From positions 7,688,001 through 7,752,000 of the forward strand of contig NC_014666.1 of NCBI RefSeq assembly GCF_000166135.1: a stretch of DNA of 64,000 nt, in the 5' to 3' direction. The position numbers and the translations under genes were made by a program. How positions within the stretch are numbered: position 1 is the first letter of the stretch; each line of letters starts with the position of its first letter. The notes under the pieces were generated by a model. It worked only from the letters and a program-made list of their open reading frames with translations. It did no database searches and was not told where the DNA came from. This DNA comes from Pseudofrankia inefficax (GTDB taxonomy: Bacteria > Actinomycetota > Actinomycetes > Frankiales > Frankiaceae). This document shows positions 48,547 to 55,400 of the stretch, one piece after another.

Positions 48547-50249
48547 GCGTGGGCCACCACCGCGTCATGCGTGATCTTGGCCTCGTCGACCGTCTCCACC
48601 CAGTCGGCGAAGGTCTGACCGTCGGTCCTGTCGCCCTGGTAGGTCTTCAGCAGCCCGACGACGTAGTCGACCAGCTCGTCGGCCGTGATCTTCAGGCCGC
48701 GGGACTTGCGGCCGAGCCGGGACCGGCTGCCCAGATGGCCGCCGAGGTGCAGCTGGAAGCCCTCGACCATCTCGCCGCCCGGCCCCGGGACCAGCGAGCC
48801 CTTCAGGCCGATGTCGGCGACCTGGAAGCGGGCGCAGGCGTTCGGGCAGCCGTTGACGTTGATGCCGATCGGCTCGTCGAACTCCGGCAGCCGCGCCTCC
48901 AGCTCCTCGATCAGGCGCCCGGCGTTGGCCTTCGTCTCGACGATCGCGAGCTTGCAGAACTCGATGCCGGTGCAGGCCATCGTGCCGCGGCGGAACACGC
49001 TCGGCCGCACGACCAGGTCGAGTTCGGCCAGCGCCGCCTCGAGCGCGGGCACCTCGGCCTCGGCGACGTCGAGGATGACCAGCTTCTGCATGGTGGTCGC
49101 GCGGATGCGGCCCTGGGCGTGCCGGTCCGCGAGGTTCGCGACGGCGGTCAGCGTCGACCCGGTCAGCCGGCCGGCGCGCGGCGCGAAGCCGACCGCGAAC
49201 GTCCCGTCCTTCTGCCGGTGCACGCCGACGTGGTCGCGCCCCTCGGTGCGCGGCGCGGCCGGAGCCGGGCCGTCCGGCAGCGGCGCCTGGAGGTACTCCT
49301 TCTCCAGGGTCGCGCGCACCCACTCCACGCCCATGTCGGCGACCAGGAACTTCAGCCGGGCGCGGGTGCGCAGCCGCCGGTAGCCGTAGTCGCGGAACAG
49401 GCAGGCGACGGCGTGCCAGACCTCGGCCACCCGCTCGGGCTGGACGAACGTGCCCAGGCGGACGCCCAGGTGCGGGTTCGTCGACAGGCCACCGCCGACC
49501 CACAGGTCGTAGCCCGCGCCGAGCTCGGGATGCACGACGCCGACGAACGCGACGTCGTTGATCTCGTGCAGCGTGCAGTGGTCGGCGCAGCCGGACATGG
49601 CCGTCTTGAACTTGCGCGGCAGGTTCGACAGCGACGGGTCGCCGACGAACTTCGCCACGACCTCGTCGATGACGGAGGTGGCGTCGATGACCTCGTCACC
49701 GTCGACGCCGGCGAGCGGGCAGCCGAGCATGACCCGCGGGGTGTCGCCGCAGGACTCCTCGGTGGTCATGCCGTTCGCCTCGAGGGCACCCCAGATCGCC
49801 GGGACGTCCTCGATCCGGATCCAGTGCAGCTGGATGTTCTGCCGGTCGGTGACGTCGGCGACGTCCCGGCCGTAGCGGGTCGAGATGTCGCCGATCACCC
49901 GTAGCTGGTCGGACGTCATCCGGCCGCCGTCGAGGCGGATCCGCTGCATGAAGTAGGCGTCCTCGATCTCCTCCGGCTCAAGGATCGCGGTGCGCCCGCC
50001 GTCGATACCCGGCTTGCGCTGGGTGTAGAGCCCCCACCAGCGGAACCGGCCGCGCAGGTCCTGCGGGTCGATGCTGTCGAAGCCGGTGTACGGGTACTGG
50101 TTGAGGATCCGGTCCCGGACCGCGAGGCCGTCCTGATCCTTCTTCATCCGCTCGTTGGCGTTGAGCGGTTCGCTGTAGCCGAGCGCCCACTGGCCCTGTC
50201 CCTTGGGACGGGTCGGGCGGGCTGGACGGGGCCGAGCAGGAGAAGTCAT
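48543..50249 (-). CDS. sirA: Ferredoxin-dependent assimilatory sulfite reductase
   Basis: 568 residues. Siroheme and [4Fe-4S] enzyme reducing sulfite to sulfide. Cluster ligands are Cys426, Cys432, Cys468 and Cys472 (TMACTGIEFC, NGCPNACAR). Tyr75 (WWGLYTQRKPG) and Cys167 (EESCGDTP) are 92 residues apart, the same distance as Tyr69 and Cys161, which are cross-linked in the Mycobacterium tuberculosis enzyme. That pair and the cysH neighbour argue for sulfite over nitrite. The ATG at 50249 has a GAGAGATC site. It is preceded by a Cys-containing leader peptide and a clear promoter. Confidence 0.94.
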   Translation of the reverse strand: MTSPARPRPARPTRPKGQGQWALGYSEPLNANERMKKDQDGLAVRDRILNQYPYTGFDSIDPQDLRGRFRWWGLYTQRKPGIDGGRTAILEPEEIEDAYFMQRIRLDGGRMTSDQLRVIGDISTRYGRDVADVTDRQNIQLHWIRIEDVPAIWGALEANGMTTEESCGDTPRVMLGCPLAGVDGDEVIDATSVIDEVVAKFVGDPSLSNLPRKFKTAMSGCADHCTLHEINDVAFVGVVHPELGAGYDLWVGGGLSTNPHLGVRLGTFVQPERVAEVWHAVACLFRDYGYRRLRTRARLKFLVADMGVEWVRATLEKEYLQAPLPDGPAPAAPRTEGRDHVGVHRQKDGTFAVGFAPRAGRLTGSTLTAVANLADRHAQGRIRATTMQKLVILDVAEAEVPALEAALAELDLVVRPSVFRRGTMACTGIEFCKLAIVETKANAGRLIEELEARLPEFDEPIGINVNGCPNACARFQVADIGLKGSLVPGPGGEMVEGFQLHLGGHLGSRSRLGRKSRGLKITADELVDYVVGLLKTYQGDRTDGQTFADWVETVDEAKITHDAVVAHA

Positions 50250-50459
50250 CTGATCTCTCGCGACGTTGGGAGGAGCGGAGCACCGTCAGGTGGACGGCAC
50301 GCGGTCCGGGTCAGCCTGGGTCCCTCTGACCAGCCGCCGCCGGTCACCTCTGGCCATCCAGGGCCTGGTCACAGCGGGGGTCATCTCGCCAGGCTCGACG
50401 GCCGCGCGGCGGCCAGCCGGATGTCCTGACGGGGAGCGAGGAAGGTCGAGCTCAGCCGG
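50250..50459 (-). other. Region between leader peptide and sirA
   Basis: 210 bp of untranslated leader RNA if the promoter above is used. Partly complementary segments occur (GGTCAC with GTGACC near 50341-50374, minus-strand reading), allowing alternative hairpins. No U-tract terminator is visible, so any attenuation would more likely be translational or Rho-dependent. Confidence 0.4.
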
Positions 50460-50552
50460 TCAGCGGGCGCGACAACAGCCCGCGCTGGCGACCCGGAGCA
50501 GGTCCACGTGCCGGCGCGAGACCAGCAGGAGCTCCGGAAGGCGCGGCGCCAC
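50460..50552 (-). CDS. Cysteine-containing leader peptide upstream of sirA
   Basis: A 30-residue frame from GTG 50552 ending LLVSRRHVDLLRVASAGCCRAR. It matches the pattern of short actinobacterial putative leader peptides (SRRHVDLLRVASA followed by Cys and Arg) that precede sulfur genes. Two adjacent Cys codons lie five codons before the stop. It ends 210 nt upstream of sirA. Cysteine-responsive attenuation through such peptides has been described in mycobacteria; here it is inferred from position and sequence. ATG 50591 gives a 43-residue alternative. Confidence 0.7.
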   Translation of the reverse strand: MAPRLPELLLVSRRHVDLLRVASAGCCRAR

Positions 50553-50666
50553 GGCGGCGAACGGCCGCGAACGGTGGCGAGGCGCAGTCATAGGCGCCAT
50601 CGTTTCACAGATATGACGGGGGCGCCGAGATTGTGGCGTAGACAATGCTCCGCGAACAGGTTCACT

Positions 50667-50696
50667 ATTTTACCCACCAGATTGGTGGAGATTCAA
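50667..50696 (-). promoter_or_regulatory. Promoter of leader-sirA operon with palindrome in the spacer
   Basis: On the minus strand TTGAAT (50696-50691), an 18-nt spacer and TAAAAT (50672-50667) form a near-consensus vegetative promoter. The spacer contains the palindrome CCACCA-GAT-TGGTGG (50674-50688, forward reading). A repressor binding there would block RNA polymerase. Transcription would start near 50660, leaving 70-110 nt before the leader peptide. Confidence 0.6.
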
Positions 50697-50728
50697 GCTC
50701 CGTGGCGCGGCCCGGCACGAGCAGGCGA

Positions 50729-51274
50729 TCAGCCGGCGGGCGCGGAGCGCGCACAGACGGCGCGCAGGCGATCAATGAGCGGGCCGGCCCCGAGGCCCTT
50801 CTCCATGACGTCGTCGGCGCCCAGCGCCACAGCCTCGTCACGCACGGTGTACGCCGAGAACCCGGTGAAGACGACCACCCGGGCGCCCGGCACCAGCCGG
50901 CGGATGCGCGGCAGCGCGGCGATCCCGTCCAGCACCGGCATCGCCACGTCGAGCAGGACGAGATCCGGCCCGGTCTGGGCGACGACGTCGACAGCCTCCG
51001 CTCCGTTGGCGGCCCGGCCGACGATGGTGAAGTCCGGCTCCATGTCCAGGAGCAGGCAGATCAGCTCGCGCACCCCGTCGGCGTCGTCCGCGACGACGAC
51101 CCGCACCGGCGCCGGCCCGTAAGGGGTGGTGAAGGCACTCCCGGGCGCCCCCGCCAGCCCGCCGGAACGGACCGAGCCGGCGGTACCGCCGTCCGCCCCC
51201 GCGTCCGGCCCTCCGGCTGTCCCTCCGTCCGCCGCCTCGTCCGCACCCAGGTCCGCGGCGATGTTCCGGTCCAC
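50729..51274 (-). CDS. Stand-alone response-regulator receiver protein
   Basis: 181 residues from GTG 51274. The receiver domain (about 57-175) begins VRVVVADDADGVRELICLLL (acidic pair) and has the phosphoacceptor Asp in LVLLDVAMPVLDG, VVVFTGFS (conserved Thr), and Lys in VMEKGLG. There is no output domain. The first 55 residues are a Gly/Ala/Asp-rich leader of doubtful translation, because the ribosome site touches the GTG; GTG 51106 would give the bare 125-residue domain. No histidine kinase is adjacent, so its partner is unknown. Confidence 0.85.
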   Translation of the reverse strand: MDRNIAADLGADEAADGGTAGGPDAGADGGTAGSVRSGGLAGAPGSAFTTPYGPAPVRVVVADDADGVRELICLLLDMEPDFTIVGRAANGAEAVDVVAQTGPDLVLLDVAMPVLDGIAALPRIRRLVPGARVVVFTGFSAYTVRDEAVALGADDVMEKGLGAGPLIDRLRAVCARSAPAG

Positions 51275-51525
51275 TCCTACCGTTCTACCGGCTGGCGCAC
51301 GGTGCGCCCATCGTCATTCGGGGTGGTATTCGCGGATGGCCCGGGGCACTCCGGCTGAATGGCGTGACCAGGAAAGCGCTAATCCGGCTAACGGTGCCCG
51401 TATGGGACCTTTTGCCTCTAGCGGCGCACGGTCATGGACGCAATAGACTGATCACAAACAGTGACTCGCGGCACGATCATGATTTAGGTCGAGATCGAGA
51501 CCGCGGTGCGACCATTGGGGTGCAC

Positions 51526-52707
51526 ATGCTGAATGCGGGCAGGCGGCAGGGCAGCCGTGGCCCGGAAGGCACGGCAGCCGTCGAGGGAAGCTTCCACCAG
51601 GAGGTTCGACGTCGCCGTTGCGCCCGCGGTCTGTCCCGCGACGAGCTGGCCGAGAGAACCGGCTACAGCCGTCATTACGTCAGCCAGCTTGAGCAGCCAA
51701 GCAAGGGGATTCCGCCCCGCCCGGTGGTGGTCGCCGTCGACGCGGTGCTGTGTGCCGACGGAGCCCTGGTCGCGCTGCGCGACGAGGCCGCCTCGACACG
51801 GGTCGAGCTGGCCGGCCGGCCACGCGACCCTGAGCACGAGTCCCGATCCCGGGTCCATGACCTGCTCGGCAACCGTCGCTGCGACGCCGAGCTGGACTAC
51901 CTCGACCGGACGGTCGGAGAGCTGATCGCGATCGCCGGCAGCCTCGGCCCGCGCGACATCCGCGACCGGGTGCTCGACCAGCAGGAGATCGTCGACAGCC
52001 TGCTGCGCGCCCCGATGCTGCCGCACCAGCAGCTGCGGCTCTTCCTGATCGCCGGCCATCTGGCCGGCCTGCTCGCGATCGCGCTGCTCGACCTGGGCGA
52101 GCTGTCCGGCGCCTGCACCTGCTGCCTGGAGGCGGCGGTGTTCACCGAGCTCACCGGCCACGCGGGGCTGCGCGCCTGGACGCTCGCGGTCAACCGGCTG
52201 GTGGCCGAGGCCGCGCGCCACGCCGAGGCGCTCGCCGCAGAGCCGAACGACGCGCAAAACGATGAGCTGACAATCACGACAGAAGTCGACGAATTGGCCG
52301 TTCGCGACCTCGACGATCCGTACCCGGTATACAACCGCCCCGGCGCGGTCGTCCGCGCCGACGAAGCGACCGTCAGCCATGCCGACTTCGGTTATGTCGA
52401 CGGTTCCACAGCGGAGACCGATCCCGTGGGATACGGGGCCCCGGCGCCGCTGCGTGACCCGATCGCCTGGCGGGTCGACGAGCTCGCCGCCGGTCGATTC
52501 GGCTACGACCCGCCAGAGTTCGGCGCGGAACCGGCCGGCCCGCCATGGCGCGGCGTCGGCGACGTGCTGACCGCCCCAGGCGGACGGGCCAGCACCCCAC
52601 TGCTGGTAGCACTCGCGAAAGGCCGGATCGCCCGGTTCGCCACCACCAACGCCCGCCGAGAACGCCCACTGGCCGGCCTCTCCCGCGCCTTCCACCCACC
52701 GGTCTGA
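51526..52707 (+). CDS. XRE-family helix-turn-helix regulator
   Basis: 393 residues from ATG 51526 (GGGG 6 nt upstream). The HTH (about 24-88) reads FHQEVRRRRCARGLSRDELA then ERTGYSRHYVSQLEQPSKG, a typical Cro/XRE domain. The middle (about 115-250) is helical, like ligand- or partner-sensing regions of actinobacterial regulators (IVDSLLRAPMLPHQQLRLFL). The C-terminal 140 residues are acidic and unlike anything I recognise. It diverges from the receiver-protein gene. Twenty-one bp after the stop begins an array of eight 25-bp units with palindromic cores, possibly its binding sites (inference). Confidence 0.85.
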   Translation: MLNAGRRQGSRGPEGTAAVEGSFHQEVRRRRCARGLSRDELAERTGYSRHYVSQLEQPSKGIPPRPVVVAVDAVLCADGALVALRDEAASTRVELAGRPRDPEHESRSRVHDLLGNRRCDAELDYLDRTVGELIAIAGSLGPRDIRDRVLDQQEIVDSLLRAPMLPHQQLRLFLIAGHLAGLLAIALLDLGELSGACTCCLEAAVFTELTGHAGLRAWTLAVNRLVAEAARHAEALAAEPNDAQNDELTITTEVDELAVRDLDDPYPVYNRPGAVVRADEATVSHADFGYVDGSTAETDPVGYGAPAPLRDPIAWRVDELAAGRFGYDPPEFGAEPAGPPWRGVGDVLTAPGGRASTPLLVALAKGRIARFATTNARRERPLAGLSRAFHPPV

Positions 52708-52728
52708 TCCCCCCGCTCCGCGAGCACC

Positions 52729-52919
52729 CCGTTCCACGGAACACGAAGATCCACCGTTCCACGGAACGCGAAGATCCACCGTTCCACGGAACGCGAAGAT
52801 CCACCGTTCCACGGAACGCGAAGATCCACCGTTCCACGGAACGCGAAGATCCACCGTTCCACGGAACGCGAAGATCCACCGTTCCACGGAACGCGAAGAT
52901 CCACCGTTCCACGGAACGC
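52729..52919. repeat. Tandem array of 25-bp units with palindromic core
   Basis: Seven full units start at 52729, 52754, 52779, 52804, 52829, 52854 and 52879, and a partial eighth starts at 52904. The unit begins CCGTTCCACGGAAC and ends GCGAAGATCCA; the first copy differs by one base (ACACGAAG). Each contains GTTCC-AC-GGAAC. The period of 25 bp, about 2.4 helical turns, is iteron-like. The units are almost identical, so the array is young or under strong homogenisation. Confidence 0.95.
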
Positions 52920-53005
52920 CTCGGGCGCCGGGGCGCCCTGGCGGTCGCTCCGAGGGGCGGCGGGCAGCGCAATCGCGCAACCGAAGGTCCGAGCCGCCGA
53001 TTCGC

Positions 53006-53070
53006 GTACGCATCTGGCGATCTTCAGGCCGGCCAACGGTTTGCGATGGCCATGATCGCTAGTTGCGTAT
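53006..53070. repeat. Imperfect inverted repeat, TACGCA...GCGATC type
   Basis: The left arm GTACGCATCTGGCGATC (53006-53022) matches the complement of GATCGCTAGTTGCGTAT (53054-53070) at 14 of 17 positions. The arms resemble those of the next inverted repeat. Confidence 0.6.
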
Positions 53071-53105
53071 GGATAAATGCGGCAAATCGGGCAGTGAGTA
53101 ACGGT

Positions 53106-53179
53106 TTCCCCTACCCAACCGGCGATCACGATGAACCTCGGCGCGGGGAGGGCGTGATGATCGCCAGTTGGGTAGGGAA
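53106..53179. repeat. Inverted repeat, CTACCCAAC...GCGATCA type
   Basis: The left arm (TTCCCCTACCCAACCGGCGA, 53106 on) and the right arm (ending GCCAGTTGGGTAGGGAA at 53179) are near-perfect complements over about 25 bp, with a three-base insertion. It is less GC-rich than its surroundings and shares CTGGCGATC with the neighbouring inverted repeat. Confidence 0.7.
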
Positions 53180-53298
53180 TTGGCGGGCGCAATGCCGTGG
53201 AGTACCGGCCCTCGCCGGACTGAGATGCCGACCGGGGCGACCGCCGCCCAGCCACGCGATCGCCAGCTGGCGCCGGCTCCCGCGAGGTCAACCGCTGG

Positions 53299-53375
53299 CT
53301 TGATCGCCGTTTTGGCCCTCAAGTGGTCACGAAGCCGCGGCAGTTACAGCCACGCGAGGGCGAAAACAGCGATCT
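53299..53375. repeat. Dispersed palindrome family, copy C
   Basis: Arms 53299-53320 (TTGATCGCCGTTTTGGCCCT followed by C) and 53355-53373 (GAGGGCGAAAACAGCGATC). It lies 311 bp downstream of mqnA and between convergent genes. Confidence 0.78.
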
Positions 53376-53436
53376 TGCTGGGCTTCCGGCGAGGCCAGCC
53401 CCGTCAGGTGCCGCATTAGACGCCGGCTCCCGCACT

Positions 53437-53620
53437 AGCTAGTCCCGACTTCCGCGCGGCGCCAAGCCCGACTCCCCCGCGGCCTGGTCCTGACTTCCGC
53501 TAGGCCGACTTCCGACAAGCCCGGCTTCAGGTAGGCCCGGCTTCCGCGTTGCCTAGTCCCGGCTTCAGGTAGGCCCGGCTTCCGCATTACCTAGTCCCGG
53601 CTTCCGCTAGTCCCGGCCCC
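53437..53620. repeat. 38-bp tandem repeats with degenerate flanks
   Basis: Two adjacent 38-bp units (53520-53557 and 53558-53595) differ at only two positions. Each contains CCCGGCTTCAGGTAGG followed by CCCGGCTTCCGC and CCTAGT. Degenerate TAGTCCCGRCTTCCG pieces extend on both sides. It lies 91 bp beyond the mqnA stop. Confidence 0.85.
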
Positions 53621-53685
53621 GCGCACGCCCGGCCATCGAGGGCCAAAAGCGCCCGATCAGGAGGGCGGCGCGGTGGGTGGGCCGG

Positions 53686-54702
53686 TCAGACGTCGGCGAA
53701 GACGATGTCGCGGGGTGGCGGAACCGCGCCGCGTACCGCGGCGCGGCGGGCGAACTCCGCGACACCGGCGAGTTGGCGCTCGCCGAGGCGGAAGTCGAGC
53801 GTCGTGAAGTAACGGACCAGCGATGCCTGGTCGAAGACCTCCCAGCGCGACGCACGGGCGGCGACCGTCTGCACCTCCGCGAGGGCGAGCTCGATGCCGC
53901 CACGCAGCGCGCTGTGCACTTCCTTGACCAGACCGGGGTGAGCCCCCGCGAACGAGCGGCGGGCCGCCCAGATCGCGAAGACCATCGGCAGCCCGGTCCA
54001 GTCCCGCCAGGCCGCGCCGAGATCGATGACCTCGGGCCGGTGGCCGGGGCCGCCCTGCTCGAACTCGTAGTAGGCCCGCAGCGCCACGTCACCGATCGTG
54101 ACCGCGGCGTCGGCCTCCCGCAGCATCATCGGCACGTCCGGCGGCATCGTGATGTACCGCGGCCGGACCCCGAATCTGTCCTCGAGCATCATCCGGGCCA
54201 GCAGCACGCTGGTCCGCGAGGTCGAGCCGAGCGCCACCGAGCGGATCTCGTCGACGGGTACCTGGGTGCTCAGCACCACCGACAGCACGGGCCCGTCGGA
54301 GCCGACGGCGAGATCCGGCAGTACCACCAGCTCGTCGGCGTGCCGCAGGTACTCGACGAGGCTGATCGGCCCGAGATCGAGCTCGCCGGCGACGAGGGCC
54401 TCGCTCAACCGGTCCGGGGTGTCCTTATACAGGTCCAGGTCCAGCAGGGCGCCCGAATTGACCAGGCCCCAGTAGAACGGCATGCAGTTCAGGAACTGAA
54501 TGTGCCCGACGCGCGGCCGGGTCTCGGCGACGTCAGTGGCCGGGCCGCCCGGGGTCGGGCGAGGCCTGGGCACCCCGGCGACCGTCGGCCCTGGGACCGG
54601 GCCTGCCGGGGTCACATCGCTCGCGCGACCGGACGGCACGGTGCTCCCGTGGTCGGGCGCGCGGCCGTGGCCGCCGTCCTCGTCGGCGCCGGCCGTGGTC
54701 AA
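53686..54702 (-). CDS. mqnA: Chorismate dehydratase, futalosine pathway
   Basis: 338 residues. Periplasmic-binding-protein-like fold enzyme that converts chorismate to 3-enolpyruvylbenzoate, the first step to menaquinone. Family features are RVGHIQFLNCMPFYWGL near residue 64, GELDLGPISLVEYLRH, and VALGSTSRTSVLLARMML. The TTG 54702 start overlaps the upstream stop as TTGA with GAGG six bases before, supporting translation from there. That gives a 60-residue Pro/Gly-rich leader not usual for MqnA; GTG 54573 is the alternative. Last gene of the mqn operon. Confidence 0.92.
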   Translation of the reverse strand: MTTAGADEDGGHGRAPDHGSTVPSGRASDVTPAGPVPGPTVAGVPRPRPTPGGPATDVAETRPRVGHIQFLNCMPFYWGLVNSGALLDLDLYKDTPDRLSEALVAGELDLGPISLVEYLRHADELVVLPDLAVGSDGPVLSVVLSTQVPVDEIRSVALGSTSRTSVLLARMMLEDRFGVRPRYITMPPDVPMMLREADAAVTIGDVALRAYYEFEQGGPGHRPEVIDLGAAWRDWTGLPMVFAIWAARRSFAGAHPGLVKEVHSALRGGIELALAEVQTVAARASRWEVFDQASLVRYFTTLDFRLGERQLAGVAEFARRAAVRGAVPPPRDIVFADV

Positions 54703-54962
54703 CTCCCGCCTCGGCGCAGCTCGGCGGCCTGCTGGGTCGCCCTGCGCTGGCGCAGCGCGAGCGGCAGGCTGAGCACCCCGCTGATCACGAAGGACAGGAA
54801 GATCCCGGGCACCGTACTGACGCCCAGCAGCAGCACGACCGCGGTCACCACGCCGAACAGCAGCACCCGCAGGCCGTAGTAGCGCACGTGGAGCGAGAGC
54901 ATCCCCGGCGGCGCCTTGGCCGGCCCGGACGAGGCGATCTCGGCCTTTGACGGCTTGGTCAT
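54699..54962 (-). CDS. Small two-helix membrane protein, DUF4229-like
   Basis: 87 residues with two membrane helices (about 30-50 and 55-72: LRVLLFGVVTAVVLLLGV, PGIFLSFVISGVLSLPLAL) followed by a basic RQRRATQQAAELRR end. It resembles the DUF4229 family of actinobacterial membrane proteins. ATG 54962 has GGAGG 6 nt upstream; the stop is coupled to mqnA. It is related in layout to the product of 56642-57094 in the same operon. Function unknown. Confidence 0.8.
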   Translation of the reverse strand: MTKPSKAEIASSGPAKAPPGMLSLHVRYYGLRVLLFGVVTAVVLLLGVSTVPGIFLSFVISGVLSLPLALRQRRATQQAAELRRGGS

Positions 54963-54981
54963 GGGATCCTCCGACCCTGCG

Positions 54982-55389
54982 TCATCGTTGTCTCCCGGCC
55001 GGCTTGGCGCGCTTCTTCACCCAGCCCAGCCGGACCAGCACGCTCGGGTAGAGGGCCAGGCAGACGATCACCAGCAGCAGCCCGAGCAGGGTGGAGGGCG
55101 CCAGGCCCAGGCCCAGCGCGTGGGTGACCAGGTACAGCACGACCCCGGGCAGCAGGATCACCAGGAACGCCAGCACGAAGATCGACCCGATGCCCGCCCC
55201 GCCCGCAGGCCGGAAGTGGGCGGGCCGGGCCGCGCCGGTCCGCGCCGGTCCGCCGCCCACCGGCCCGGCCGCCGCCACCGGGCCGGCTGCCGCCGGCGAC
55301 TCGGAGGCCGTCGGCGGCTCGGCCAGGGCGGGCTCGTCCAAAGCGGGCCCGGTTCCGGACGGGCTCGCGGGGCGCTCCTCGTCGGTCAC
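54982..55389 (-). CDS. Hypothetical two-helix membrane protein in the mqn operon
   Basis: 135 residues. About 65 residues are Pro/Ala/Gly-rich and presumably cytoplasmic. Two membrane segments follow (about 70-90 IGSIFVLAFLVILLPGVVLY and 98-115 TLLGLLLVIVCLALYPSVL), and then a basic tail GWVKKRAKPAGRQR. No family is recognised. It lies 11 bp after mqnE and 19 bp before the DUF4229-like gene, so it belongs to the operon. Start GTG 55389. Confidence 0.75.
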   Translation of the reverse strand: MTDEERPASPSGTGPALDEPALAEPPTASESPAAAGPVAAAGPVGGGPARTGAARPAHFRPAGGAGIGSIFVLAFLVILLPGVVLYLVTHALGLGLAPSTLLGLLLVIVCLALYPSVLVRLGWVKKRAKPAGRQR

Positions 55390-55400
55390 CTCGGCCTCGC

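Larger units (their letters stand above)
52708..53685. other. Repeat-rich non-coding stretch between the XRE gene and mqnA
   Basis: 978 bp between convergent genes. Contents in order: the 25-bp array (52729-52919), two related inverted repeats (53006-53070 and 53106-53179), palindrome copy C (53299-53375) and a 38-bp tandem repeat zone (53437-53620). No gene is seen; the long ORFs here merely translate the repeats. Confidence 0.8.

Noticed and set aside
52729-52919. CRISPR array
   Set aside because: The period is 25 bp with no variable spacers and there are no cas genes, so it is a simple tandem repeat.
52545-53303. ORFs translating the 25-bp array into a 25-residue repeat protein
   Set aside because: Repeat frames are open on both strands simply because the unit lacks stops. 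Copies are conserved as DNA, with the palindrome intact, and no ribosome site precedes them.
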